The notes under the pieces: generated by a model | What the model saw: the letters and a program-made list of their open reading frames with translations, nothing else | Databases searched by the model: none | Told to the model about the DNA's origin: nothing | Part shown: positions 1 through 5,305 of the stretch, piece by piece | Layout of the letters: the number at the start of each line of letters is the position of its first letter | Position numbering within the stretch: position 1 is the first letter of the stretch | DNA from: Lutibacter sp. | Lineage (GTDB): Bacteria > Bacteroidota > Bacteroidia > Flavobacteriales > Flavobacteriaceae | Assembly: GCA_030599055.1 (NCBI GenBank) | Contig: JAUVOS010000148.1 | Span: 1 to 6,530, forward strand | Length of the DNA: 6,530 bases | Direction: 5' to 3' | Position numbers and translations under genes: made by a program

Positions 1-1271
1 AACGAGCAAACGCCTAATAATCTATCGTATAGATTGTATTTGAATAAATCATATTCATCGGGAATCAACTCTAAAACCAACTTATCAAAACCTGTTAGTT
101 TGCCATCAAATTTATTATTTACTGCTGTTGTAAATACATCAATGAGTTTGGTCAATACACGATAGCCTTGTATTTCTTTTTCAATGACCTCTTTGCTGCG
201 ATATATTTTATCTACACTTATTTTGATAATATCCTTTAATTGGGCTTCGTAACGGCTTTTATCAAGTAAAGAATGTGAGAATGTCCCTTCTAAAATAGCT
301 TCTTCATTTTTAACAAACACATTAACAGCTTCGTAAATTAAAGATTGAATAGCCAAGGCACGCAAATAACTAACGCGATCTTTTTGCGTTTTTAATGCAG
401 TATATTTTTCTGTAATTAAATTTTCACGTACCAAATTAAGCAGGTATTCCAATGCTTTATCCTCCGGAATCAAACCTAAATTAATTCCGTCTTCAAAATC
501 AATAATAGAATAACAAATATCATCGGCTGCTTCTACCAAATAAGCTAATGGATGTCTGTGATAAACATTTTCGCCTTTTCGAATTTGAGTTAAACCTAAT
601 TCTTGTGTTAACTCGTTAAAAAACTGCATATCAGATTGAAACACACCGTATTTCTTTTCAGCAATATGATTTGTTTTATTGACAGGAATCGAAGCTTTAG
701 GGTATTTCATAAAAGCACCTAAAGTTGCGTAAGAAAGTCGTAAACCACCGGAAACTCCTGTTCTACTTTCAGAAACCAGCTTTAAACCGTTAGCATTTCC
801 TTCAAAAGTTATTAAATCTTGCCATTGCGCTTTCGTTAAATGTATTTTAAATTTGCTCCCTTTTCCATTTTGAAAAAAATCACCAATTGCTTTTTCACCA
901 CTATGACCAAAGGGAGGATTTCCAATATCATGTGCTAAAGCCGCAGCAGCTACGATAGCTCCAAAATCATTCATTTTGTAGCCATCTTTTGCTAGCTCAG
1001 GGTATTTATGAAGGATTTCTTGTCCCACTATTCTCCCTAAAGAACGACCAACTACACTTACCTCTAAACTATGCGTTAAACGTGTGTGTACAAAATCGGC
1101 GTCAGATAAGGGGATTACCTGTGTTTTATCTTGTAGAGAGCGAAAGGAATCAGAGAAAATGATTCGATCATAATCTACTTCAAAACCCAAACGGGTTTCA
1201 TCTTGTAGGTGTCTGTGTCGGGTTTCGGTGTCGCCATGGCGTTTTAGAGAAAGTAATTGTTTCCAGTTCAT
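1..1271 (-). CDS. dgt: Deoxyguanosinetriphosphate triphosphohydrolase (dGTPase), 3' end cut by window edge
   Basis: HD-superfamily metal-dependent phosphohydrolase that splits dGTP (possibly other dNTPs) into deoxynucleoside and triphosphate, controlling cytosolic dNTP pools. The reading frame is open from an ATG at 1269-1271 to the left edge (423 codons) with no stop. The protein begins MNWKQLLSLKRHGD. The HD metal site is complete: H67 in RLTHSLEV, H114-D115 in ALAHDIGNPPFGHSGE, and a later Asp around residue 250 in VEAADDICYS. The FEGNANG segment (about 156-162) and RTGVSGGLRLSYATLGAF are typical of bacterial dGTPases. Known enzymes have roughly 440-500 residues, so probably only a few tens of C-terminal residues are missing; the frame ends in YDRLLGVCS, where the conserved C-terminal motif usually starts. 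A TAnnTTTG box lies 23 bp upstream of the start. The exact nucleotide preference cannot be read from sequence. Confidence 0.95.
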   Translation of the reverse strand, partial: MNWKQLLSLKRHGDTETRHRHLQDETRLGFEVDYDRIIFSDSFRSLQDKTQVIPLSDADFVHTRLTHSLEVSVVGRSLGRIVGQEILHKYPELAKDGYKMNDFGAIVAAAALAHDIGNPPFGHSGEKAIGDFFQNGKGSKFKIHLTKAQWQDLITFEGNANGLKLVSESRTGVSGGLRLSYATLGAFMKYPKASIPVNKTNHIAEKKYGVFQSDMQFFNELTQELGLTQIRKGENVYHRHPLAYLVEAADDICYSIIDFEDGINLGLIPEDKALEYLLNLVRENLITEKYTALKTQKDRVSYLRALAIQSLIYEAVNVFVKNEEAILEGTFSHSLLDKSRYEAQLKDIIKISVDKIYRSKEVIEKEIQGYRVLTKLIDVFTTAVNNKFDGKLTGFDKLVLELIPDEYDLFKYNLYDRLLGVCS

Positions 1272-1294
1272 CCTAAATATTAATAGTTGGATTA

Positions 1295-1302
1295 CAAAAA
1301 TA
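1295..1302 (-). promoter_or_regulatory. Bacteroidota-type -7 promoter box for dgt
   Basis: On the minus strand this reads TATTTTTG, an exact match to the Bacteroidota -7 consensus TAnnTTTG. It would place transcription start about 15-20 nt before the dgt ATG. No clear TTTG -33 element is seen at the usual distance. The box lies inside the edge of the 45-bp direct repeat, so the same octamer also occurs at 2523-2530. Confidence 0.55.
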
Positions 1303-1339
1303 CATTTTCTTGTTGGAAGTAAATAGTGGAGTAGCTGTT
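1295..1339. repeat. 45-bp direct repeat, copy A
   Basis: About 40 of 45 positions match 2523-2567 in the same orientation. The core at 1307-1334 (TTCTTGTTGGAAGT, then AAATAGTGGAGTAG) differs at one base in 28. The copies lie 1228 bp apart and enclose the CGCAAAG hairpin and the membrane-protein gene. Copy A contains the dgt -7 box. Part of it, GTAAATAGTG at 1319-1328, is also repeated in inverted form at 1359-1368. No transposase is nearby. Confidence 0.8.
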
Positions 1340-1395
1340 CTATTTATACTTTTTTGGTCACTATTTACCCGTAGGAGTTTTTTAAAATGTATTTC

Positions 1396-1519
1396 ACGCA
1401 AAGCCCGCAAAGGAATTAGGATGATTTTTGAAACGCAAAAGAACGCAAAGTTTTATGAATGCAAAGCATTCATTTCTTTGCGATCTTTGCATAATATAAT
1501 AGTTTTAAGGGCTTTGCGT
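1396..1519. repeat. CGCAAAG-type palindromic repeat without an adjacent gene of its own
   Basis: The heptamer CGCAAAG and close variants recur several times, first in forward then in inverted orientation. The outer arms ACGCAAAGCCC (1396-1406) and GGGCTTTGCGT (1509-1519) are exact complements. Inside is a second stem: CGCAAAG (1444-1450) with CTTTGCG (1476-1482), capped by a perfect 8-bp hairpin ATGAATGC-AAA-GCATTCAT (1455-1473). Repeats of this kind are scattered through Bacteroidota genomes, often near GxxExxY or four-helix-bundle protein genes (general recollection, not checked here). The open frame that runs across it from 1310 to 1591 on the plus strand is a by-product of the repeat. With the promoter, copy A of the direct repeat and the terminator, it accounts for most of the gene-free stretch 1272-1632. 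Confidence 0.8.
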
Positions 1520-1597
1520 TGCGAGAAAAAACAAAAAGTGGCTGAACAGTTACCTTTTTTGATAAACGTGCAATCTTATCGGATAGCATAAATGTAT

Positions 1598-1634
1598 TAA
1601 AAAAGCACAATGATTCTCTTTGGTTTAATGTGCT
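1598..1634 (-). terminator. Probable intrinsic terminator of the membrane-protein gene
   Basis: In the minus-strand direction the stem AGCACA (1634-1629) pairs with TGTGCT (1609-1604), with three further inner pairs after one mismatch, and a run of five to six T follows at once. The stem overlaps the TAG stop codon of the membrane-protein gene. It is A/T-rich and short, so its strength is uncertain, but its position and T tract fit a rho-independent terminator. Confidence 0.55.
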
Positions 1635-2346
1635 ATTTCTGAATATTTCTATTTTTTATGCAATAAGACACAATAACCGTTAACAATAACAATACTCCGA
1701 TTAAGAAAATAGACCAGTTAAACGAATTGGGAATATACTGTTCTGAACTACCAAATAATTCCTGTTCTGAATATAGGGTCCAGACACCATTTGAAAATTG
1801 ATTGCTATAGATCCAATAATCAAGTACCCAGGAAAAAACAACTATCAGAGAGCCCAGGATAAGTAATAGCCACTGATTTAAACTTAAATTCCTTTTAAAA
1901 TGTATTAGGCTTGAAGCAAGTATGATCATCGTTAAAGAGACAATTATTGGGGTTATTACGGGACCGACCCACGGGATTGGGACAAGAAACAGGATATCCC
2001 ATGTTAATAACGACGATGGCCAGCCTAACAAAACATATAGAAAAACGTAGTAAAAAATATCCCAAATAGCAAAGGTCAGTAAGAAAAATGCAAAGCGTTG
2101 CGAATAAGAATTACCTGTCAAAATACCAATTCCTGCAAGCATTATAATAGTTGCTATTTCCCTCCAAAATTCTATCATAACAATATCGTTGCTGATTGGA
2201 GTTAGTGGGAATGAAAATCCCTCAGGATAATAGATTTCCCTTAGATAAACCACTACTGCAGATTCCAGATATGCCATGGCGATACTGAAAATTACGAGCC
2301 AACTTAATTGCTTTAATAAGATTGGAGTGTTATTTTTGATATTCAT
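1633..2346 (-). CDS. Multi-pass inner-membrane protein of unknown function
   Basis: A 237-residue integral membrane protein when begun at the ATG at 2344-2346. The frame stays open to a GTG at 2371-2373, which would add nine residues (MNQFKQVCK); ATG is preferred because the extension is short and polar and the conserved-looking part begins after it. About six hydrophobic helices are visible, beginning at LSWLVIFSIAMAYLESAVVV. Striking intramembrane or loop motifs include AYLES..VVYLREIYYPEGF.FPL, FWREIAT, IWDIFYYVFLYVLLGWP, LLTWDILFLVPIPWVGPV and LDYWIYS. These resemble a scattered family of uncharacterised bacterial membrane proteins that I recall by sequence feel only; no function is known to me. 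It is monocistronic, flanked by the 45-bp direct repeats, and ends at a probable terminator. The charged residues within helices (Glu, Arg, Asp) hint at a channel, transporter or enzyme, but this is speculation. Confidence 0.85.
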   Translation of the reverse strand: MNIKNNTPILLKQLSWLVIFSIAMAYLESAVVVYLREIYYPEGFSFPLTPISNDIVMIEFWREIATIIMLAGIGILTGNSYSQRFAFFLLTFAIWDIFYYVFLYVLLGWPSSLLTWDILFLVPIPWVGPVITPIIVSLTMIILASSLIHFKRNLSLNQWLLLILGSLIVVFSWVLDYWIYSNQFSNGVWTLYSEQELFGSSEQYIPNSFNWSIFLIGVLLLLTVIVSYCIKNRNIQK

Positions 2347-2490
2347 CTTGCAAACTTGTTTAAATTGATTCACGGAAGAGGTTATGACAAGTACTATTTC
2401 TTCGATGGTTTCACACCACTCTATCGCACGAATCCTTTCCTGTGGTTTACAATAAACTCAATAACCAAAATATAAATTTGTACTTATTAG

Positions 2491-2498
2491 CAAATATA
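2491..2498 (-). promoter_or_regulatory. Candidate -7 promoter box for the membrane-protein gene
   Basis: The minus strand reads TATATTTG, matching TAnnTTTG. A TTTG that could act as a -33 element lies at 2526-2523, with a 24-bp gap, slightly longer than usual. It would give a leader of about 140 nt before the ATG at 2346. The region is very A/T-rich, so a chance match is possible. Confidence 0.35.
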
Positions 2499-2522
2499 AT
2501 ATTTATAATTCAGTATGATTTT

Positions 2523-2567
2523 CAAAAATACCCTTTCTTGTTGGAAGTGAATAGTGGAGTAGTTATT
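2523..2567. repeat. 45-bp direct repeat, copy B
   Basis: Direct partner of copy A at 1295-1339 (about 40/45 identical, near-perfect 28-bp core at 2535-2562). It lies upstream of the membrane-protein gene, so the pair encloses that gene together with the CGCAAAG hairpin. Confidence 0.8.
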
Positions 2568-2716
2568 TCACCTAAAAGAATTCTTTGCACTAATCAGATA
2601 TAGATTTGTTGCGTTAAGTTCTTGAATTCAGGGTTGCTTGTTTGGGTTTTGCTTATCGGTGAGGCTAAAAAAACGTTGTGGGTTTAATAAGCCTTAATTA
2701 TCAGTTTATAAAATTA

Positions 2717-2779
2717 GACAAATCTTTGGATTTGTCCGCTGTTTCTTTCCACTTAAATTGCCAAATCCAAAGATTTGGC
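2717..2779. repeat. Two palindromes that are inverted copies of each other
   Basis: The first palindrome (2717-2736) is GACAAATC-TTTG-GATTTGTC and the second (2760-2779) is GCCAAATC-CAAA-GATTTGGC, each with an 8-bp perfect stem. Their 16-bp cores, CAAATCTTTGGATTTG and CAAATCCAAAGATTTG, are exact reverse complements, so the whole 63 bp can also fold as one long hairpin around a 23-bp spacer. On the minus strand the first stem is followed by a moderately T-rich stretch, so it might end transcripts from the secreted-protein gene. Confidence 0.75.
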
Positions 2780-2841
2780 GTGTTCATAAATACAAAATCA
2801 ACTTTGAGGTAAGCAATTAGCCACAATGGATTTTAGGCAAT

Positions 2842-2854
2842 GTTACCCATAGGC
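2842..2854. repeat. Left inverted repeat bracketing the secreted-protein gene
   Basis: GTTACCCATAGGC lies one base beyond the stop codon of the 194-residue gene and is the reverse complement, with one mismatch in 13, of GCTTATGGGTAAC at 3451-3463 just upstream of its start. Confidence 0.65.
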
Positions 2855-2855
2855 T

Positions 2856-3440
2856 TTATTTCAATTTTATTTTCTTTTTATTTTCATATTTAAATTCGAT
2901 CAATTCCTTTAATTCCAGTTCAATTCTTTTTTTCCAGTTATTAACTTCAAGTTTATTTTGTCCACCTTCGGTTTCTTTTTCTAAATCCAAACGAGTCTCA
3001 GAAAATTCAGTCATAACTTCATCGTTAATTTTTTCAATAATTTTTGTCCCTTTTACAATTTCATTTTTTTTAATCAATATTCTTTTCCTAAAAGTTCTAG
3101 TATAAATTTCTGCTAAATCAAATTGCATTTGTTGATATTCAATCAATTTATAGGTTCCTTTTGTTTTAGTCGTATCTATCCACGAAGCATTACCTATAAA
3201 TATATTTTTAATTCTTTGATTTAAGTTCTTTTTCAAGAAATCAAATCCATTTATAGAATGAGTAATATAAAATTGGCTGAATACAGCAGAGTTACTGTTT
3301 GAGTTAATCTTTATCTGAAAATCCTTTTCAGAAAGTCTGTTTTCAGAACTCCATAAAATCTGTCCATCTGGTAATTCTTGTGATATAGATAAAGTACTTA
3401 TAAATGTTAATAATAGCACTAATAAAATTCCTTTTTTCAT
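2856..3440 (-). CDS. Secreted DUF922-like protein lacking the zinc-protease motif
   Basis: A 194-residue protein with a clear N-terminal signal peptide (MKKGILLVLLLTFISTLSIS, cleavage near residue 20), so exported to the periplasm or beyond. The mature part has ILWSSENRLSEKDFQI (about 28-43), resembling the 'W...L.W.DF' opening of DUF922-type zincin-like proteins, then an SW at 86-87 and LIEYQQMQFDLAEIYTRTFRK (99-119). In the family as I know it this last segment reads approximately LLEHEQGHFDIAEIYARKLRK, carrying HExxH. Here those positions are Y102, Q103 and Q106, so zinc binding and protease activity should be lost. The C-terminal 60 residues are charged and Lys/Glu-rich, perhaps helical. 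The gene is very A/T-rich and tightly bracketed by 13-bp inverted repeats. The family link is inferred by eye; the reading frame itself is secure. Confidence 0.8.
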   Translation of the reverse strand: MKKGILLVLLLTFISTLSISQELPDGQILWSSENRLSEKDFQIKINSNSNSAVFSQFYITHSINGFDFLKKNLNQRIKNIFIGNASWIDTTKTKGTYKLIEYQQMQFDLAEIYTRTFRKRILIKKNEIVKGTKIIEKINDEVMTEFSETRLDLEKETEGGQNKLEVNNWKKRIELELKELIEFKYENKKKIKLK

Positions 3441-3450
3441 ATTTCTATTT

Positions 3451-3463
3451 GCTTATGGGTAAC
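3451..3463. repeat. Right inverted repeat bracketing the secreted-protein gene
   Basis: GCTTATGGGTAAC, 10 bp upstream of the ATG, pairs with 2842-2854 (12 of 13 positions). It would lie in the 5' leader of the transcript while the partner lies just after the stop codon. A weaker forward relative, GCTTATCGGTGAGG, occurs at 2651-2664. Confidence 0.65.
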
Positions 3464-3616
3464 GGTAAGATAAAATTTCGTTTTAATAAACTTTATCGAA
3501 TGATAAGCAAAGTACGATAAAAAATACGTAAAAGTCAAGTTATTAGTAGCTTTAAAATTTTCGAAAAACTGTATAAAATTTTTATAAAACACAAAATAGA
3601 ATTCTTATTAAACACG

Positions 3617-3624
3617 TATATTTG
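3617..3624 (+). promoter_or_regulatory. Bacteroidota-type -7 promoter box for tdh
   Basis: TATATTTG matches TAnnTTTG exactly and ends 20 bp before the ATG, giving a leader of about 10-15 nt. No TTTG -33 element is evident at the expected distance. The 200-bp region is divergent, also serving the secreted-protein gene on the other strand, for which only a weak box (TACTTTG, one base short of consensus, at 3508-3514) is seen. Confidence 0.6.
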
Positions 3625-3644
3625 TGCTATAAATCTTTAAATAA

Positions 3645-4580
3645 ATGCAAGAAAAAATATTAATAATCGGTGCCTGTGGACAAATAGGCTCAGAACTTAC
3701 GTTAAAGTTACGTGCAAAACATGGAAATGAAGCAGTTATAGCTTCAGATATTAGAGAAGGAAATGCTGAAATCATGCAAAATGGTCTTTTTGAATTTTTA
3801 GATGCAACTGATAAAGCAGCAATTCTAATGATTATACATAAACACGAGATCACTACTGTGTATTTAATGGCAGCGATGTTATCTGCAACTGCTGAAAAGC
3901 AACCCAAAAAAGCATGGGATATTAATATGAACAGTTTACTTTATGTATTAGATTTTGCAAAAGAAAAATTGATTAAAAAAGTATTTTGGCCTAGTTCAAT
4001 TGCAGTATTTGGGGAAACAACACCTCGAATTGATACACCGCAAAAAACTATATTAGAACCCGCTACAGTTTATGGAATTAGTAAATTAGCTGGAGAACGA
4101 TGGAGTGCATATTATCATGATAAGTTTGGTGTGGATGTACGAACTTTACGTTATCCAGGGATAATTAGTTGGAAAACATTACCTGGTGGAGGAACGACCG
4201 ATTACGCTGTTGAAATATTCCACAAAGCAATTAAAGACGGCACTTATGAGTGTTTTTTAGCAGAGAATACGACATTGCCTATGATGTATATGGATGATGC
4301 GCTTAAAGCAACGGTAGATATAATGGATAAAAAACCTTTTGATACTTATGTATCTTATAATGTAGCTGCTGTGAGTTTTAATCCTAAAGAATTAACAGGA
4401 ACTATACAAAAACACATACCAAACTTTACGATAACTTACAAACCCGATTTTAGACAAGAAATTGCAGACACTTGGCCACAAACCATAAACGATTCATTGG
4501 CTAGAAAGGAATGGGATTGGAATCACGAATATGACACGGATGCCATAGTAAAAGATATGTTAACCAATCTAAAATCGTAA
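3645..4580 (+). CDS. tdh: L-threonine 3-dehydrogenase, short-chain (GalE-like) type
   Basis: NAD-dependent extended short-chain dehydrogenase that oxidises L-threonine to 2-amino-3-ketobutyrate, which glycine C-acetyltransferase (Kbl) turns into glycine and acetyl-CoA; cytosolic. The 311 residues match the usual length. Visible: Rossmann motif GACGQIG (G9, G12, G15), D35 in ASDIR for NAD rather than NADP, WPSSIAVFG (S117/S118), the catalytic YGISK (Y143, K147), RYPG (169-172) and PGGGTTDYA (180-188). The last two are hallmarks of the SDR-type threonine dehydrogenases described from Flavobacterium and Cupriavidus, which separate them from the zinc-dependent E. coli Tdh and from UDP-glucose 4-epimerases. 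The ATG follows a good -7 box and starts just before the first beta strand. No kbl gene is in the window. A sugar epimerase is the alternative, but the YPG and PGGGTTDYA motifs make that unlikely. Confidence 0.93.
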   Translation: MQEKILIIGACGQIGSELTLKLRAKHGNEAVIASDIREGNAEIMQNGLFEFLDATDKAAILMIIHKHEITTVYLMAAMLSATAEKQPKKAWDINMNSLLYVLDFAKEKLIKKVFWPSSIAVFGETTPRIDTPQKTILEPATVYGISKLAGERWSAYYHDKFGVDVRTLRYPGIISWKTLPGGGTTDYAVEIFHKAIKDGTYECFLAENTTLPMMYMDDALKATVDIMDKKPFDTYVSYNVAAVSFNPKELTGTIQKHIPNFTITYKPDFRQEIADTWPQTINDSLARKEWDWNHEYDTDAIVKDMLTNLKS

Positions 4581-4593
4581 ATAATTAGCTAAA

Positions 4594-5019
4594 ATGAAAG
4601 ACAGTGACCATTTTGATTTAAAAATTTCTTATAAAAGAAAGGAACGTTCTAAAGACTCAAATGGTTCTGATAGAATATTTATGTTGGTAGGAAAAATGCT
4701 TTTTTATAATGAAAGATTTTGGGGGTTTAAATCAGAAAAACGAAAAGCTAAAAAAAAGAGTCTGATGTTATCTAACAAAGAACGTAGTGCAATATTTTCA
4801 TTTATGTCTAAAAATCAATTTGACGTAGATTACCAAAAGACTATTAAGATTGACAAAAACTATTTAAGGAATGATTTTACATATATTATTGAATTAAATA
4901 TGCTAGAAAATTCAACAGTATATCAAATACAGACAAACGATAGGAATTCTGATAATAAATCTTGGATAAACGCTAAAAAATTGTTTGATCTCTTACAGAA
5001 TCTTATTAAGAATCAGTAA
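4594..5019 (+). CDS. Hypothetical cytosolic protein, 141 residues
   Basis: I do not recognise this protein. It has no signal peptide and no membrane segment. The N-terminal half is basic (SYKRKERSK, KSEKRKAKKKS), followed by LSNKERSAIFSFMSKNQFDVDYQ, a strand-like stretch YIIELNMLENSTVYQIQTND, and a C-terminal helix WINAKKLFDLLQNLIKN. The layout, a small beta-rich domain ending in a helix, recalls other short uncharacterised Bacteroidota proteins but gives no function. It starts 13 bp after the threonine dehydrogenase stop on the same strand with no terminator between them, so the two are probably co-transcribed; whether they are functionally linked is unknown. It ends 9 bp from the convergent small membrane-protein gene. 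Confidence 0.75.
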   Translation: MKDSDHFDLKISYKRKERSKDSNGSDRIFMLVGKMLFYNERFWGFKSEKRKAKKKSLMLSNKERSAIFSFMSKNQFDVDYQKTIKIDKNYLRNDFTYIIELNMLENSTVYQIQTNDRNSDNKSWINAKKLFDLLQNLIKNQ

Positions 5020-5028
5020 ACTATTTCC

Positions 5029-5214
5029 TTAATCTTTTCTGTTTTTTGCCTTGAAGTAGATGATATATGCAATTATAATAAAAAGGACAAAAGGTATATA
5101 GGTCCCTATAACTACACCTATTTCGTAACCTCCATTAGGAGCATTTTCTATTTTGTCTTTGATTTGTTCGGTGCCTTGTTGTAGACCTAAAATGATGATG
5201 TTGAAAATATTCAT
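5029..5214 (-). CDS. Small single-pass membrane protein, 61 residues
   Basis: A short N-terminal stretch (MNIFNIIILGLQQGTEQIKDKIENA), then NGGYEIGVVIGTYIPFVLFIIIAYIIYFKAKNRKD. Residues about 31-54 form one hydrophobic helix followed by a positively charged tail, which predicts the C-terminus in the cytoplasm. The pattern GYExGxxIGxxIPF followed by a hydrophobic run resembles tiny membrane proteins found in many flavobacteria; function unknown. It faces the 141-residue gene tail to tail. Its ATG lies 14 bp from an ACATAAGG-type hairpin, with an A-rich spacer, the same arrangement as in front of the GxxExxY gene. A toxin-like peptide cannot be excluded, but the conserved-looking Gly/Tyr pattern argues for a structural or accessory role. 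Confidence 0.7.
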   Translation of the reverse strand: MNIFNIIILGLQQGTEQIKDKIENAPNGGYEIGVVIGTYIPFVLFIIIAYIIYFKAKNRKD

Positions 5215-5228
5215 TTTTTATTTTTTTA

Positions 5229-5297
5229 AACCACATAAGGCATGTAAGGTCATATAAGTTTTTTACTCTTATGTGTTCTTACATGTCTTATGTGGTT
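5229..5297. repeat. ACATAAGG-type palindromic repeat, copy 1
   Basis: Left arm 5229-5258 and right arm 5268-5297 are complementary at about 26 of 30 positions around the 9-nt loop TTTTTTACT. Each arm consists of three imperfect 9-10-bp units (CACATAAGG, CATGTAAGGT, CATATAAG). It lies between the GxxExxY stop (8 bp away) and the start of the small membrane-protein gene (14 bp). It matches copy 2 (5732-5800) in the same orientation at about 60 of 69 positions. On the minus strand the stem is followed by A-rich, not T-rich, sequence, so it is not a standard terminator for that direction. Confidence 0.85.
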
Positions 5298-5305
5298 CAT
5301 ATTTT

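Larger units (their letters stand above)
2374..2855. other. Gene-free stretch of about 480 bp
   Basis: No convincing coding frame was found on either strand; the short open frames here have no recognisable protein character. It holds the candidate promoter at 2491-2498, copy B of the 45-bp repeat, the twin palindromes at 2717-2779 and the left inverted repeat of the following gene. A loose GCTTAT...ATAAGC pairing (2651-2656 with 2687-2692) is also present. The middle part, about 2570-2700, may be the decayed remnant of something, but I cannot identify it. Confidence 0.5.

Noticed and set aside
1396..1519. CRISPR array made of CGCAAAG units
   Set aside because: Units are only about 7 bp, irregularly spaced, and switch orientation halfway; no repeat-spacer regularity and no cas genes.
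1310..1591. A 93-codon open frame on the plus strand
   Set aside because: It runs through the 45-bp repeat and the CGCAAAG hairpin; its residues simply translate repeat units and it has no protein-family character.
2842..3463. Classical integron gene cassette with attC
   Set aside because: GTTACCC and GGGTAAC do not fit the GTTRRRY / RYYYAAC core pair, and no integrase is present.
3608..3907. A 99-codon minus-strand open frame opposite the start of tdh
   Set aside because: It is the antisense shadow of a strongly recognised dehydrogenase N-terminus and overlaps its promoter.
3645..4580. UDP-glucose 4-epimerase or other sugar epimerase
   Set aside because: General Rossmann and YxxxK motifs fit, but the RYPG and PGGGTTDYA segments are specific to the short-chain threonine dehydrogenases.
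5229..5297. ACATAAGG hairpin as a rho-independent terminator
   Set aside because: In the minus direction, in which the neighbouring genes are transcribed, the stem is followed by an A-rich tract rather than T; the recurrence of the whole element points to a dispersed repeat.
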